Below the pieces are notes generated by a model. That model saw nothing but the letters and a program-made list of their open reading frames with translations. It was not told the DNA's origin and searched no databases. 64,000 nucleotides of DNA, taken from Alphaproteobacteria bacterium. Its GTDB lineage: Bacteria; Pseudomonadota; Alphaproteobacteria; UBA8366. Of this stretch, positions 8,065 through 16,863 are shown one piece after another. The DNA lies in contig JAJFJD010000046.1 of the NCBI GenBank assembly GCA_021774335.1, positions 186,001 through 250,000 on the forward strand, given 5' to 3'. Numbering within the stretch: position 1 is the first letter of the stretch; each line of letters opens with the position of its first letter. Position numbers and translations under genes: made by a program.

Positions 8065-9552
8065 CTAACCGACCCCTTCCATGACGCGGGCCAGAGTGGC
8101 GACTCCGCGCTTCATTTCCGGCAGTGGCACGCCGGCATAGCCCAGCATCAGGCCATGGCGCGGCGTATCTTCCAGGTAATGGCGGGACAGGGACGGTGCT
8201 TCGACGCCGCGATCGCGGGCGGCTTGCGCCAATGCCGCATCATCAACCCCATCGTCGAGATACCCGATCAGGTGCATGCCGGAATCCTGGGCTTCCACCG
8301 ACAGCCGGTCGCCCAGCCGCGCCTGCACCACCTCGATCAAGTCCCCTTGCCGTTCCGCATAGAGCGCCCGCATGCGACGAATATGCGCCGCGAGATAACC
8401 TTCGCCGATGAAGTCCGCGAGCGCGCCCTGCGCGGCGGTAGAAGGATGGGTATCGATGAGTTGCCGCACCCCGCGGAAGGCATCGACCAGGTCGCGCGGC
8501 ACCACCAGATAACCCAGCCGCAATCCGGGAAACATCACCTTACTGAATGTGCCGAGATAGATGACCCGGCCGTCGGCATCGAGGCCCTGCAGCGCGGCAA
8601 GCGGCCGCCCGGCATAGCGGTATTCACTGTCGAAATCGTCCTCGATCACGAAGGCGTCGGCCGCATGCGCCCAATCCAGCAGTTCAAGACGCCGCTTCAG
8701 GCTCATGGTCACGCCGAGCGGATAGTGATGCGAAGGGGTGACGCAGACGAGCCGTGCCTTTGGCGCGCGGCGCCGGCCATGGTCGACGCTAATCCCCTCC
8801 TCGTCGAGCGGCACCGGGACGAGCGCCGCCCCGGCCCCCAGCAGCGCGCCGCGGATACCGAGATAACCCGGATCCTCGACCCAGACCTCGTCCGCCGGGT
8901 CGATCAGGACCCGCGCCGCCAAATCCAACGCCTGCTGCGAGCCGGATACGACCAACACCTGATCGGCGTCGCAGGAAACCGCCCGCGCCGCGCCGAGATA
9001 GTCCGCGATCGCCGCACGCAGCGGCTCGTATCCCGCGACATCGCCGCCCACGAGGAATTCGCGTTTCGGATAGCGCCAATGCCGCGCCAGCAGCCGCGCC
9101 CAGTCGTCGAACGGAAATCGGCCGAGTTCCGGAAAGCCCGGCGAGAATGCCACCGGCCGCGTGCCAGCCGACGAGCGGATTCCCGCTAGGTAGCGGCCGC
9201 GCCGCGACAGGGTCGGCTTCGAGGCTACGCGGTCGGCCTTCGCCGCGCCCCGCCCCGGCCGAGCCGACAGCAGTTCTTCCGGTAGCGTCGCCGACACATA
9301 GGTGCCCGCGCCAACACGCCCCTGCACATACCCCTCCGCCAGCAGTTGGTCGAAGGCAATAACCACGGTGTTGCGCGAGACGGCCAGGTCCGACGCCAAG
9401 GTACGCGTCGACGGCAAACGCGTATTCGGCCGCAAGCGCCCATCGAGGATCGCCTCGCGGATCGCGAAATAGACTTGCCGGTAAAGCGGCTCGTCGGCCG
9501 TGCGGTCGATGGACAGCGTGCCGATCGGAGCGGCCGCGTAACGCCGTATCAT
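8065..9552 (-). CDS. MocR/PdxR-type GntR regulator with aminotransferase domain
   Basis: A 495-residue fusion of an N-terminal GntR winged helix (about residues 20-85, 'PLYRQVYFAIREAILDG' and 'LPSTRTLASDLAVSRNTV') and a C-terminal fold-type I aminotransferase domain. The PLP lysine is in 'LGTFSKVMFPGLRLGY', and 'EDDFDSEYRY' carries the PLP-pyridine Asp. This is the MocR family (PdxR, GabR, TauR), which senses PLP or an amino compound. The start is set at the ATG at 9552; the longer frame adds an AT-rich non-conserved leader. It is divergent from the radical-SAM gene and lies upstream of the molybdoenzyme gene. A shared 11-bp motif flanks it on both sides. Confidence 0.92.
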   Translation of the reverse strand: MIRRYAAAPIGTLSIDRTADEPLYRQVYFAIREAILDGRLRPNTRLPSTRTLASDLAVSRNTVVIAFDQLLAEGYVQGRVGAGTYVSATLPEELLSARPGRGAAKADRVASKPTLSRRGRYLAGIRSSAGTRPVAFSPGFPELGRFPFDDWARLLARHWRYPKREFLVGGDVAGYEPLRAAIADYLGAARAVSCDADQVLVVSGSQQALDLAARVLIDPADEVWVEDPGYLGIRGALLGAGAALVPVPLDEEGISVDHGRRRAPKARLVCVTPSHHYPLGVTMSLKRRLELLDWAHAADAFVIEDDFDSEYRYAGRPLAALQGLDADGRVIYLGTFSKVMFPGLRLGYLVVPRDLVDAFRGVRQLIDTHPSTAAQGALADFIGEGYLAAHIRRMRALYAERQGDLIEVVQARLGDRLSVEAQDSGMHLIGYLDDGVDDAALAQAARDRGVEAPSLSRHYLEDTPRHGLMLGYAGVPLPEMKRGVATLARVMEGVG

Positions 9553-9607
9553 GACGATTTCCGATATATTGGCTCTATAGAAAACTGACAGAAAGATATT
9601 TATACGA

Positions 9608-9618
9608 ACCAATTTGAC
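9608..9618 (-). promoter_or_regulatory. Second copy of the MocR-flanking motif
   Basis: ACCAATTTGAC is the exact reverse complement of the 11-bp element GTCAAATTGGT found upstream of the molybdoenzyme. It sits 56 bp upstream of the MocR start, in an AT-rich gap of 263 bp shared with the radical-SAM gene. A related half-site (ATTGGCTC, 9569-9576) lies nearer the start codon. MocR proteins commonly bind two spaced copies of such a site; autoregulation is inference. Confidence 0.45.
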
Positions 9619-9815
9619 TCGAAAAGCATATATTTCAACTCTTTCGGTCATTTCGACAGGTGACGGAGCAATCACGCGATGGTTTCGCCTGTTCACGAAT
9701 TTGCTATCGGCTTATCCGATCGATTGGGCGATTTTCGGTTGTCTTCGGCGGATCGGACTCTACATTTGACGCCGTAGCTGTCCTGACTGGGCGGTTCGCC
9801 GCGAAAGGCCGCAAG

Positions 9816-10781
9816 ATGACTGTGCAAAATCGAGGACCCGGCGCACCGCTGGATCCCGTGAAGTTTCAACACCCGGACCGTACGGCAACCGGCGAGCGAC
9901 GCGCCGCCGTCGGCCTTACCGCGCTGAATACCCTTTGGTTCAACACCGGCACGCTGTGCAACCTCACCTGCGAAAGCTGCTATATCGAGTCGAGCCCGAC
10001 AAACGATCGGCTAGTCTACATCAGCCTTGCCGAAGTGACTGCCTATCTCGACGAAATCGCGGCGGATGACCTGGGCACCACCGAAATCGGATTCACCGGC
10101 GGCGAGCCGTTCATGAATCCCGACTTCTGCGCCATGCTGGAAGAAACGCTGTCGCGCGGCCTGCAGACGCTTGTCCTAACAAACGCCATGCGGCCCATGA
10201 TGAAATGCGCCGACGCGCTACTCGATCTGAAAGCGCGCTACGGCAGCCAGCTCCTGCTGCGTGTATCGCTCGACCATCACACGGCGGAACTGCATGAGAT
10301 GGTGCGCGGCAAGTATTCCTGGAAGACCGCGATCGAAGGGCTTCGCTGGCTCTCGGACAACGGGATCAATATCCATGTGGCGAGCCGGACCTGCTGGAAC
10401 GAACCAGACCCGGTTATGCGCGCGGGCTTCGCCCGGATGTTCGAGAAAGAAGGCATTGCCGTGGACGCGAACGACCCGGTCGCGACCATGTTGCTGCCGG
10501 AAATGGACCAGGGACTCGACGTGCCGGAAATCACCGAGCAATGTTGGGACATCCTCGGCGTATCGCCCGACGCGATGATGTGCGCGACGTCCCGCATGGT
10601 GGTAAAGCGCAAAGGCGCAGACCGGCCGGTCGTCACGCCTTGCACCTTGCTGCCGTATGACGAAGCCTTCGACATGGGCCATACGCTGAACGAGGCCGCA
10701 AGCGCCGTAAAACTGAACCATCCGCATTGCGCCCGCTTCTGCGTGCTCGGCGGCGGCGCCTGCAGCCGAAGCGCGGCTTAG
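9816..10781 (+). CDS. Radical SAM protein of unknown function
   Basis: A 321-residue radical SAM enzyme. The cluster motif is C48-x3-C52-x2-C55Y, followed by the SAM-binding 'TGGEPFMN' near residue 98. The C-terminal part has Cys276, Cys305, Cys309 and Cys316, a spacing that suggests an auxiliary Fe-S cluster of SPASM/twitch type. The start at ATG 9816 is preferred over a longer frame from 9660 whose leader is not conserved in character. The next gene, a degenerate metallophosphoesterase, starts 21 bp downstream, so the two are very likely co-transcribed. SPASM-like enzymes usually modify peptides or proteins, but no precursor peptide is visible nearby. Function unknown. Confidence 0.82.
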   Translation: MTVQNRGPGAPLDPVKFQHPDRTATGERRAAVGLTALNTLWFNTGTLCNLTCESCYIESSPTNDRLVYISLAEVTAYLDEIAADDLGTTEIGFTGGEPFMNPDFCAMLEETLSRGLQTLVLTNAMRPMMKCADALLDLKARYGSQLLLRVSLDHHTAELHEMVRGKYSWKTAIEGLRWLSDNGINIHVASRTCWNEPDPVMRAGFARMFEKEGIAVDANDPVATMLLPEMDQGLDVPEITEQCWDILGVSPDAMMCATSRMVVKRKGADRPVVTPCTLLPYDEAFDMGHTLNEAASAVKLNHPHCARFCVLGGGACSRSAA

Positions 10782-10802
10782 CCCGAAAGCATCGGCAGAA
10801 TC

Positions 10803-11675
10803 ATGTCGCAATCCCAATATCTCGGATCATTCGATGCGCCGCTGCTGATCTTCGGCGGGCCGTACGGCAACCGCCGGGCGCTCGACGCGTTACTTGCGGC
10901 GGCGGAAACGCTCGACATACCAGCAAGCCATATGCTGTGCACCGGCGATCTGGCGGCGTACGCGGCCGAGCCGCAAGCCGTCGCGGATCGAATCCGCGAT
11001 GCCGGAATCGCCGTGGTCATGGGAAATGTGGAGGAATCGCTTGGCGCAGACGCCGGGGATTGCGGTTGCGGGTTCACCAGCGGCAGCGAATGCGACGTGA
11101 TGGCCGCGCACTGGTACCGCTATGCGGCCGAGGCAGTCGACCAGGAGACCAAGCGCTGGATGCGCGACCTGCCCCGTCGCATCGACCTGTCCCTCAACGA
11201 TGTGCCGCTCGCTGCCATTCATGGCGGCGTCGGCCAGATCAATCGCTTCATCTTCCCGGCGACACCTGCTTCGGAAAAAGCGGCGGAACTGGATATCGCC
11301 GACGTGGACATGGTCATCGGTGGACACTCCGGGCTGCCCTTCACCGAAACGATCGGACACCGGCTTTGGCACAATTCGGGCGTGATCGGCCTGCCCGCCA
11401 ACGACGGCACGCCCCGTGTCTGGTACAGCCTGCTTGCGCCGCAAGCGGCCGGAATTACGGTAGAACAGTGTGCCTTGTCCTACGATCACGCGGGCGCGGC
11501 CGCCGCGATCCGTGCGGCGGACCTGCCGCAGGCCTATGCGGATGCCCTGGAAACCGGTTTCTGGCCGAATGACGACATCATGCCCGACGCTGACCGGCGC
11601 CGGCGTGGAGTGGCGCTGACCGAGCAGACATTGCTATGGTCGCAATCTTGCCAAGCGGTAGCGGCGGCTGAATAA
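10803..11675 (+). CDS. Metallophosphoesterase-fold protein with degenerate metal site
   Basis: A 290-residue protein with the metallophosphoesterase layout, but several ligands are altered. The usual DxH loop appears as 'FGGPYGN' (residues 17-23), GNHD/E becomes 'GNVEE' (74-78) and GHTH becomes 'GHSG'. 'TGDLAAY' and 'IHGG' are kept. A Cys-rich loop follows GNVEE, with Cys87, Cys89 and Cys97. The canonical dinuclear site is therefore probably incomplete, and the Cys loop may bind another metal or cluster. It lies directly after the radical SAM gene, and is the likely partner. Whether it is enzymatic is unknown. Confidence 0.7.
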   Translation: MSQSQYLGSFDAPLLIFGGPYGNRRALDALLAAAETLDIPASHMLCTGDLAAYAAEPQAVADRIRDAGIAVVMGNVEESLGADAGDCGCGFTSGSECDVMAAHWYRYAAEAVDQETKRWMRDLPRRIDLSLNDVPLAAIHGGVGQINRFIFPATPASEKAAELDIADVDMVIGGHSGLPFTETIGHRLWHNSGVIGLPANDGTPRVWYSLLAPQAAGITVEQCALSYDHAGAAAAIRAADLPQAYADALETGFWPNDDIMPDADRRRRGVALTEQTLLWSQSCQAVAAAE

Positions 11676-11716
11676 TCCGCCAGCGCGCGCTTGCGCCACT
11701 CTGCCAGGATCGATCC

Positions 11717-12898
11717 GTGAGCTATAAATACCCTTATAAGGGCATCAGCGTCCTCGACGTATCGCAAGGCTTCGCCGGGCCATATGTCGGCGGCATGCTG
11801 TCGCTGTATGGCGCATCAGTCATCAAGGTCGAGCCGCCCGAGGGCGACTGGATCCGGATCATCGGCAGAGCGTTCGGCGGCAACACGCCGCTCGGCGTCG
11901 TGGCCAATCGCGGCAAGCGCAGTATCTCGATCAACCTGAAGACCGACGCGGGCCGGGCCCTCGTGCATCAAATGGCGGAAACCGCCGATGTCTTCCTTGA
12001 GAGTTTTCGACCCGGCGTGGCCGCACGGCTGGGCATCGCCTACCCCGATATCAAGACGATCAATCCGCGGATCATCTATCTGTCGGTCAGCGGTTTCGGC
12101 CAGGACGGGCCGAATTCGGGCCGGCCGGCCACCGACACGGTGATCCAGGCCAATTCAGGGTTCATGTCGGTCAACGAAGGCATGGACGGGGTGCCGCACA
12201 AGGCCGGGGTCTTGATTGCGGACACATCGACGGGGATTTATGGGTTCCAGGCCGTCGCCGCTGCGCTGTTCGCCCGGCAGCACGAATCAGAAGGTCTTCA
12301 CCTCGACGTAAGCCTCATGCAGTCGACCGCTGCCTTCGTCGCGCCCAAGGTCGTGGAATACCATGTAGAAGACGGCGCGCCACGGCTGCTCAACGCACCC
12401 GCCGGCAGCTACCAGACAAAGGACGGTTGGCTCGCGGTCACCCTGGTGAAGGAACATCATTTCGAGAAGCTGTGCCAGGCGATCGACCAGAAAGCATTGA
12501 TCGACGACCCCCGGTTCGCGAATTTCGATACCCGGGCGGAGCATATCGAGGTCCTCAAGACGATCATCGGCGAGGCCTTGTTGAGTAAAACAACCGAAGA
12601 ATGGGTCGTGACGCTCACCGAACACGAGGTCCTGTGCAGTCCGATCGGGAATTTCGGCGATTGGCTGGCCGACCCACAGGCCATCGCAACCCATGCCGCA
12701 CCGGTCGTCGATCAACCCGGCATGGGACCGATTCCGATTCCGGCGATCCCGGGGACCGATCCGGACAACGATGTCGAGTCGCCGCCCGTCGCCCCGTCGA
12801 TCGGAGAACATGGCCGGGATATTCTGGCCGAATTCGGATTTGACGACGACCGCGTCGCCAGCCTGGTTCGGGATGGCGCGGTCAGCCTGCCGACCTAA
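11717..12898 (+). CDS. CaiB/BaiF-family CoA transferase
   Basis: A 393-residue class III CoA transferase, starting at GTG 11717. The N-terminus 'GISVLDVSQGFAGPYVGGML' (split: GISVLDVSQ / GFAGPYVGGML) and 'VIKVEPPEGDWIR' are diagnostic, as is 'ANRGKRSISINLKTDAGR'. The acyl-CoA-forming Asp is in 'LIADTSTGIYG' (about residue 173). These enzymes move CoA between acids such as formate, succinate, carnitine or mesaconate. The MaoC hydratase gene follows 13 bp downstream, so the pair probably activates and hydrates an acid; the real substrate cannot be told. Confidence 0.92.
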   Translation: MSYKYPYKGISVLDVSQGFAGPYVGGMLSLYGASVIKVEPPEGDWIRIIGRAFGGNTPLGVVANRGKRSISINLKTDAGRALVHQMAETADVFLESFRPGVAARLGIAYPDIKTINPRIIYLSVSGFGQDGPNSGRPATDTVIQANSGFMSVNEGMDGVPHKAGVLIADTSTGIYGFQAVAAALFARQHESEGLHLDVSLMQSTAAFVAPKVVEYHVEDGAPRLLNAPAGSYQTKDGWLAVTLVKEHHFEKLCQAIDQKALIDDPRFANFDTRAEHIEVLKTIIGEALLSKTTEEWVVTLTEHEVLCSPIGNFGDWLADPQAIATHAAPVVDQPGMGPIPIPAIPGTDPDNDVESPPVAPSIGEHGRDILAEFGFDDDRVASLVRDGAVSLPT

Positions 12899-12911
12899 CG
12901 CGAAAGCCCAT

Positions 12912-13403
12912 ATGATGCCTGAATCACCAACCAATCCGGCCATACGCGCCGAAGAAGACAGCCAATTCTTCGAAGATCTTCAGATGGGGCAACAATTCCC
13001 CATCCCCTCGCGGACGATGACGGACGCGCTCTTCGCCGCCTTCCAGTTGGCCTCGGCGGATAATCATCCGAGCCACTACGACGTGGAATACTGCCGCGCC
13101 CACGGTCATCCGGGCATGTTGGCGCATGGATTTCAGACGCTCATCCAAACCGCGCCCGGCGCTGGCACCTTTCCTTTTTACGTCGGTAGTGCCCTGGTTG
13201 GCTTCCTCGAACAGTCATCGCGCTTCCTGAAGCCGGTGTACGTCGGCGACACGCTCTATCCCATGCTTGAAGTTGCCGACCTGAAACCGCAGCGGACCAC
13301 CGGCGTCGCGACGCTGCGATCGTCGGTCCACAATCAGAAGGGCGAACTCGTCCTTGAGGGAGAGTTGAAATTCCTGATCCGATTGCGCGACCCGAACGTA
13401 TGA
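12912..13403 (+). CDS. MaoC-family (R)-specific enoyl-CoA hydratase-like protein
   Basis: A 163-residue hot-dog-fold protein. 'LASADNHPSHYDVEYCRAHG' carries the catalytic Asp/His pair of the MaoC hydratase motif, and 'GMLAHGFQT' follows as in R-hydratases. Length matches single-domain MaoC proteins. Start at ATG 12912 or the next codon. It lies 13 bp after the CaiB gene and is probably in the same operon, suggesting hydration or dehydration of an acyl-CoA made by that enzyme. The N-terminal 25 residues are polar and not part of the fold. About 100 bp of sequence without a gene follows before apaG. Confidence 0.85.
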   Translation: MMPESPTNPAIRAEEDSQFFEDLQMGQQFPIPSRTMTDALFAAFQLASADNHPSHYDVEYCRAHGHPGMLAHGFQTLIQTAPGAGTFPFYVGSALVGFLEQSSRFLKPVYVGDTLYPMLEVADLKPQRTTGVATLRSSVHNQKGELVLEGELKFLIRLRDPNV

Positions 13404-13507
13404 TATCCTGGTGCCGGTGATCTGCTTCCAATTGGTCTTTGACAACGAGGCGCTTCCAGCCAATATGGGCAAAACGGGCACCGTGAAGGGGCACGCCGGA
13501 GTAAATA

Positions 13508-13900
13508 ATGTACGAACAAGAAACGCGTCAGATAAAAGTCACGGTTAAGCCATTCTACCTGGAAGACCAATCCTCACCGGACGAAAACCACTTTGTATGG
13601 GCCTATCACGTGCGGATTGAGAACGACAGCGGCGAGACGGTACAATTGCGCAACCGGTACTGGCGGATTACCGACGCAATGGGACGAGTGCAGGAAGTCC
13701 GCGGTCCCGGTGTGGTCGGAGAGCAGCCGGTGCTGAATCCCGGCGATGATTTCGAGTATACGAGCGGGACTCCGCTGCAAACCCCGTCGGGTATCATGGT
13801 AGGGACCTATCAAATGGAGGCAGCGAGCGGCGAGTTTTTCGATGTCGACATTCCGGCTTTTTCGCTGGATAGCCCTCATCAGCCGGTACAATTGAACTAG
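13508..13900 (+). CDS. apaG: ApaG (CO2+/Mg2+ efflux protein ApaG family)
   Basis: A 130-residue ApaG/DUF525 protein of the usual length. It begins with '[17 protein letters not shown]' and has '[14 protein letters not shown]', '[23 protein letters not shown]' (in parts) and '[20 protein letters not shown]', the signature of the family. ApaG is a fibronectin-III-like cytoplasmic protein linked genetically to Ap4A and divalent-cation homeostasis, with no settled biochemical role. It stands alone 104 bp after the MaoC gene and 79 bp before folE. Confidence 0.95.
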   Translation: MYEQETRQIKVTVKPFYLEDQSSPDENHFVWAYHVRIENDSGETVQLRNRYWRITDAMGRVQEVRGPGVVGEQPVLNPGDDFEYTSGTPLQTPSGIMVGTYQMEAASGEFFDVDIPAFSLDSPHQPVQLN

Positions 13901-13979
13901 ATAGATCAATCGTAACCGATCAAATCACATCGAATACGATCACGCGTCCAATGAGACGTGTCGCAGGAAGGAGTTAGTC

Positions 13980-14630
13980 GTGACGGAGCTTAAGAAGGCA
14001 AAAAAACCCGGGGGCCAGGAGCTCCAAGCATCCGGCGCACCGGACCGTCCGACCCAAGACGAGGCGGAAGAGGCCGTTCGGACACTGATTCGCTGGGCCG
14101 GCGACAATCCAAACCGCGATGGGTTGCTCGGCACGCCGGAACGGGTGGTGCGATCCTATGACGAGTTCTTCTCCGGGTATAATGAAAACCCAATGGAGAT
14201 GCTGCAGAAAACCTTCAGTGAAACAGAAGGTTACGATGAAATGGTGGTCTTGCGGGATATCGATTTTCATTCCCACTGCGAGCATCATATCGTGCCGATC
14301 ATCGGCAAAGCCCATGTCGGCTACCTGCCGAGCGAACGGGTGGTCGGCATCAGCAAGCTGGCCCGCGTCATCGAGACCTTCGCCCGCCGCCTGCAGATTC
14401 AGGAAAAGCTGACCGCACAGATCGCCAACACCCTGGAAGAAGTGCTGCAGCCGAAAGGTGTCGCCGTCGTCATTGAGGCCGTGCACCAGTGCATGACAAC
14501 GCGCGGCATCAAGAAACAGGGCGTTTCCCTGGTCACCAGCCGCATGTTGGGCCAGTTCCGGGACGACGCGAAGACCCGCCGCGAGTTCCTGTCGATCATC
14601 GGCAGCCCCGGAAGTTCGATCGGACACTAG
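13980..14630 (+). CDS. folE: GTP cyclohydrolase I
   Basis: A 216-residue type I GTP cyclohydrolase, the first enzyme of tetrahydrofolate synthesis, converting GTP to 7,8-dihydroneopterin triphosphate. The zinc/catalytic motif 'SHCEHHIVP' (Cys100, His102, His103) and '[18 protein letters not shown]' and '[10 protein letters not shown]' are intact. The GTG start at 13980 is supported by AGGAAGGAG ending 6 bp upstream. The first 25 residues are a charged, Lys-rich extension outside the conserved core. It forms a toroidal decamer in the cytoplasm in known members. Confidence 0.97.
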   Translation: MTELKKAKKPGGQELQASGAPDRPTQDEAEEAVRTLIRWAGDNPNRDGLLGTPERVVRSYDEFFSGYNENPMEMLQKTFSETEGYDEMVVLRDIDFHSHCEHHIVPIIGKAHVGYLPSERVVGISKLARVIETFARRLQIQEKLTAQIANTLEEVLQPKGVAVVIEAVHQCMTTRGIKKQGVSLVTSRMLGQFRDDAKTRREFLSIIGSPGSSIGH

Positions 14631-14749
14631 CCGTCGCCGGTAGCACCGGCCGCCGCCCATTCGGCAAAAGCTGGACAAAATCGGCCCATTAGCCGATTCT
14701 TGGGCGATATTAGCGAAGTTCGCGCAGCTCTTTCGGACGCCGCGGCACC

Positions 14750-16198
14750 TTGATTGATTTCCGACCCATCCTTTTCATTATCGGCATCTTGATGTCGACC
14801 CTCGCGCTGGCCATGTGCCTACCGGCCGTGGCGGACGCCGCCGTGAAGAATCCGGACTGGGAAGTCTTCGCGCTGGCCGCCGCCTTCACGCTCTTGATCG
14901 GAGTGATGCTGATGCTGACGGCGCGGTCCCGGGCGCGCAATCTCAATCAGCGCCAAGCGTTCATCCTGACCGCCCTGAGCTGGACGATCATCCCCGCCTT
15001 CGGCGCCTTGCCCTTCACTTTCTCCGAATTGGAGCTGAGTTATACGGACGCCTTTTTCGAGGCGATGTCCGGCATCACGACGACCGGGTCAACAGTCTTG
15101 ACCGGGCTCGACTTCGCGCCGCCAGGCATCCTTATCTGGCGCGCCCTGCTGCAATGGCTTGGCGGAATCGGCATCATCGCCATGGCGATCGCAATTCTGC
15201 CGATGCTGCAGGTCGGCGGCATGCAGCTCTTCCGTATGGAATCCTCCGACAGCTCGGATAAAGTGCTGCCGCGCGCCGCACAGCTCATCACCTATATCGG
15301 CTTCATCTATCTCGGCATGACCATGATGTGCGCGCTGTCCTACTGGCTCGCCGGCATGCGCGGCTTCGATGCGGTGGCGCATGCGATGACGACCATCGCG
15401 ACCGGTGGGTTTTCGACGAGCGACCAGTCCATCGGGCATTTCGCGAGTGCCACGATCGACACAATCGCCGTCGTTTTCATGCTGCTCGGCAGTCTGCCCT
15501 TTGTTCTCTATCTGCGGGCGCTGCGAGGCAATCCCGGGAGCCTATGGCGCGACAACCAGGTGCATTGGTTCCTGGCGATCGTGATTCTGGCCGCCACGGC
15601 GATGGCGTTCCATCTCTACCTGAACAACGGGTTTGGGCTTCGGGAGGCATTTCGCCTGGCATCCTTCAACGTGGTGTCCATCATTACCGGGACCGGCTAT
15701 GCGACCACCGATTTTGGTCTATGGGGCACGTTCGGCCTGACGTTGCTGTTCTTCATGATGTTCGTCGGCGGTTGCGCAGGATCGACGACTTGCGGCATCA
15801 AGGTCTTCCGCTTTCAGGTCCTATACGCGACCGCGGTGACACAAATACGCCGCCTGCTCGAACCACACGGCGTTTTCATATCGTACTACAACGGCAAACC
15901 GATCCCGTATTCCGTCGGCGACTCGGTGATGAGCTTCTTCTTCCTCTACGCACTGTGTTTCGCGGTGATCGCCATCGGCCTCGGCATGATTGGATTGGAT
16001 TTCCTGACCGCAATGTCCGGCGCGGCGACGGCAATATCCAATGTGGGTCCTGGGCTCGGCGACGTGATCGGCCCGGCCGGCACCTTCGCCTCGCTGCCGG
16101 ATAGCGCGAAATGGCTGCTCAGCCTCGGCATGCTGCTGGGCCGGCTGGAGCTGTTCACGATCCTGGTGATGCTGGCGCCCGCCTTCTGGCGCCGCTGA
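14750..16198 (+). CDS. trkH: TrkH-family potassium uptake protein
   Basis: A 482-residue membrane subunit of a Trk/Ktr potassium transporter, starting at TTG 14750. It is built of about ten to twelve hydrophobic segments in four M1-P-M2 repeats; the pore loops are visible as 'SGITTTGSTVL', 'TIATGGFST', 'ITGTGYATTD' and 'ISNVGPGLGDV', each contributing a selectivity-filter Gly. Length fits TrkH. The NAD-binding regulatory subunit TrkA is not in the window, so it must be encoded elsewhere. It converges on the lipoprotein gene at 16222. Confidence 0.93.
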   Translation: MIDFRPILFIIGILMSTLALAMCLPAVADAAVKNPDWEVFALAAAFTLLIGVMLMLTARSRARNLNQRQAFILTALSWTIIPAFGALPFTFSELELSYTDAFFEAMSGITTTGSTVLTGLDFAPPGILIWRALLQWLGGIGIIAMAIAILPMLQVGGMQLFRMESSDSSDKVLPRAAQLITYIGFIYLGMTMMCALSYWLAGMRGFDAVAHAMTTIATGGFSTSDQSIGHFASATIDTIAVVFMLLGSLPFVLYLRALRGNPGSLWRDNQVHWFLAIVILAATAMAFHLYLNNGFGLREAFRLASFNVVSIITGTGYATTDFGLWGTFGLTLLFFMMFVGGCAGSTTCGIKVFRFQVLYATAVTQIRRLLEPHGVFISYYNGKPIPYSVGDSVMSFFFLYALCFAVIAIGLGMIGLDFLTAMSGAATAISNVGPGLGDVIGPAGTFASLPDSAKWLLSLGMLLGRLELFTILVMLAPAFWRR

Positions 16199-16202
16199 TC
16201 AT

Positions 16203-16221
16203 CGCCGCCCGACAGGCGGCG
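16203..16221. terminator. Weak bidirectional hairpin between trkH and lipoprotein gene
   Basis: CGCCGCC and GGCGGCG form a perfect 7-bp stem with a 5-nt loop in the 23-bp gap between two convergent genes. It is well placed to act as a shared terminator, but no T-tract follows on either strand. Confidence 0.3.
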
Positions 16222-16800
16222 TTATCGAAGATAGGCCGTCATGTGTTTGCGTATTTGTTCTTCGAGAACCTTATCCACGCTTCGGCTCAGGCTTTCCACC
16301 ATCTGGAACCAGATCTTTTCCCGGTCCGCCAAGCTCGCATCTTCGGCCACCGTACGGGTCCGATTGCCGCTGGCGCGCGCCTGGGCCTGTCCCGCCTGAT
16401 CCACGACAGACACCGACATCTGCAATGTCGCGCGATAGCGTTCCGTCTGGTCGGTGGTGAAGGCGCCCTTTATGCCGCCTTTCTTCTTCAACCGTTCTTC
16501 GACCATTTGAGCCTGCTCGATCTTGACGACCGCCGTGCCCTGTTGGCCGACCGGCTTGATACGCTGCCGCGCCCACCGCTCAGCGACCGTCACCAGGGTG
16601 ACCGGTAACTCGTGCTCCACGCTACCTTTTACGGTCGCCGGCGCCGGTTTCTCGACCGTGACCGAGGCGACATTCAGCGCGATCGGCGTTTGGTGGGAAA
16701 ATCCGATTTCGGGAAACTGCCGTCCCTCGACGGGGGTTTCGCATCCGGCGAGCAGGACTGCCGCCAATACACTGAAAATCAACGATTTGAGCATGGTCAT
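16222..16800 (-). CDS. Putative lipoprotein
   Basis: A 192-residue secreted protein with a lipoprotein signal: Met-Leu-Lys, a hydrophobic core and the lipobox 'LLAGC' with Cys at residue 20, so it should be anchored in the membrane facing the periplasm. The remainder is mixed and charged; a helical stretch 'QAQMVEERLKKKGG' and a C-terminal helix are evident. I do not recognise the family. It lies 64 bp downstream of hslO on the same strand and may be the last gene of the argD-argF-hslO unit. Confidence 0.7.
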   Translation of the reverse strand: MTMLKSLIFSVLAAVLLAGCETPVEGRQFPEIGFSHQTPIALNVASVTVEKPAPATVKGSVEHELPVTLVTVAERWARQRIKPVGQQGTAVVKIEQAQMVEERLKKKGGIKGAFTTDQTERYRATLQMSVSVVDQAGQAQARASGNRTRTVAEDASLADREKIWFQMVESLSRSVDKVLEEQIRKHMTAYLR

Positions 16801-16863
16801 GCGATCACGGGCCCTCTTGTTGCGACTCAGCGGCGGCCACTATGCCCGCCCGGTCGCGCGGCT

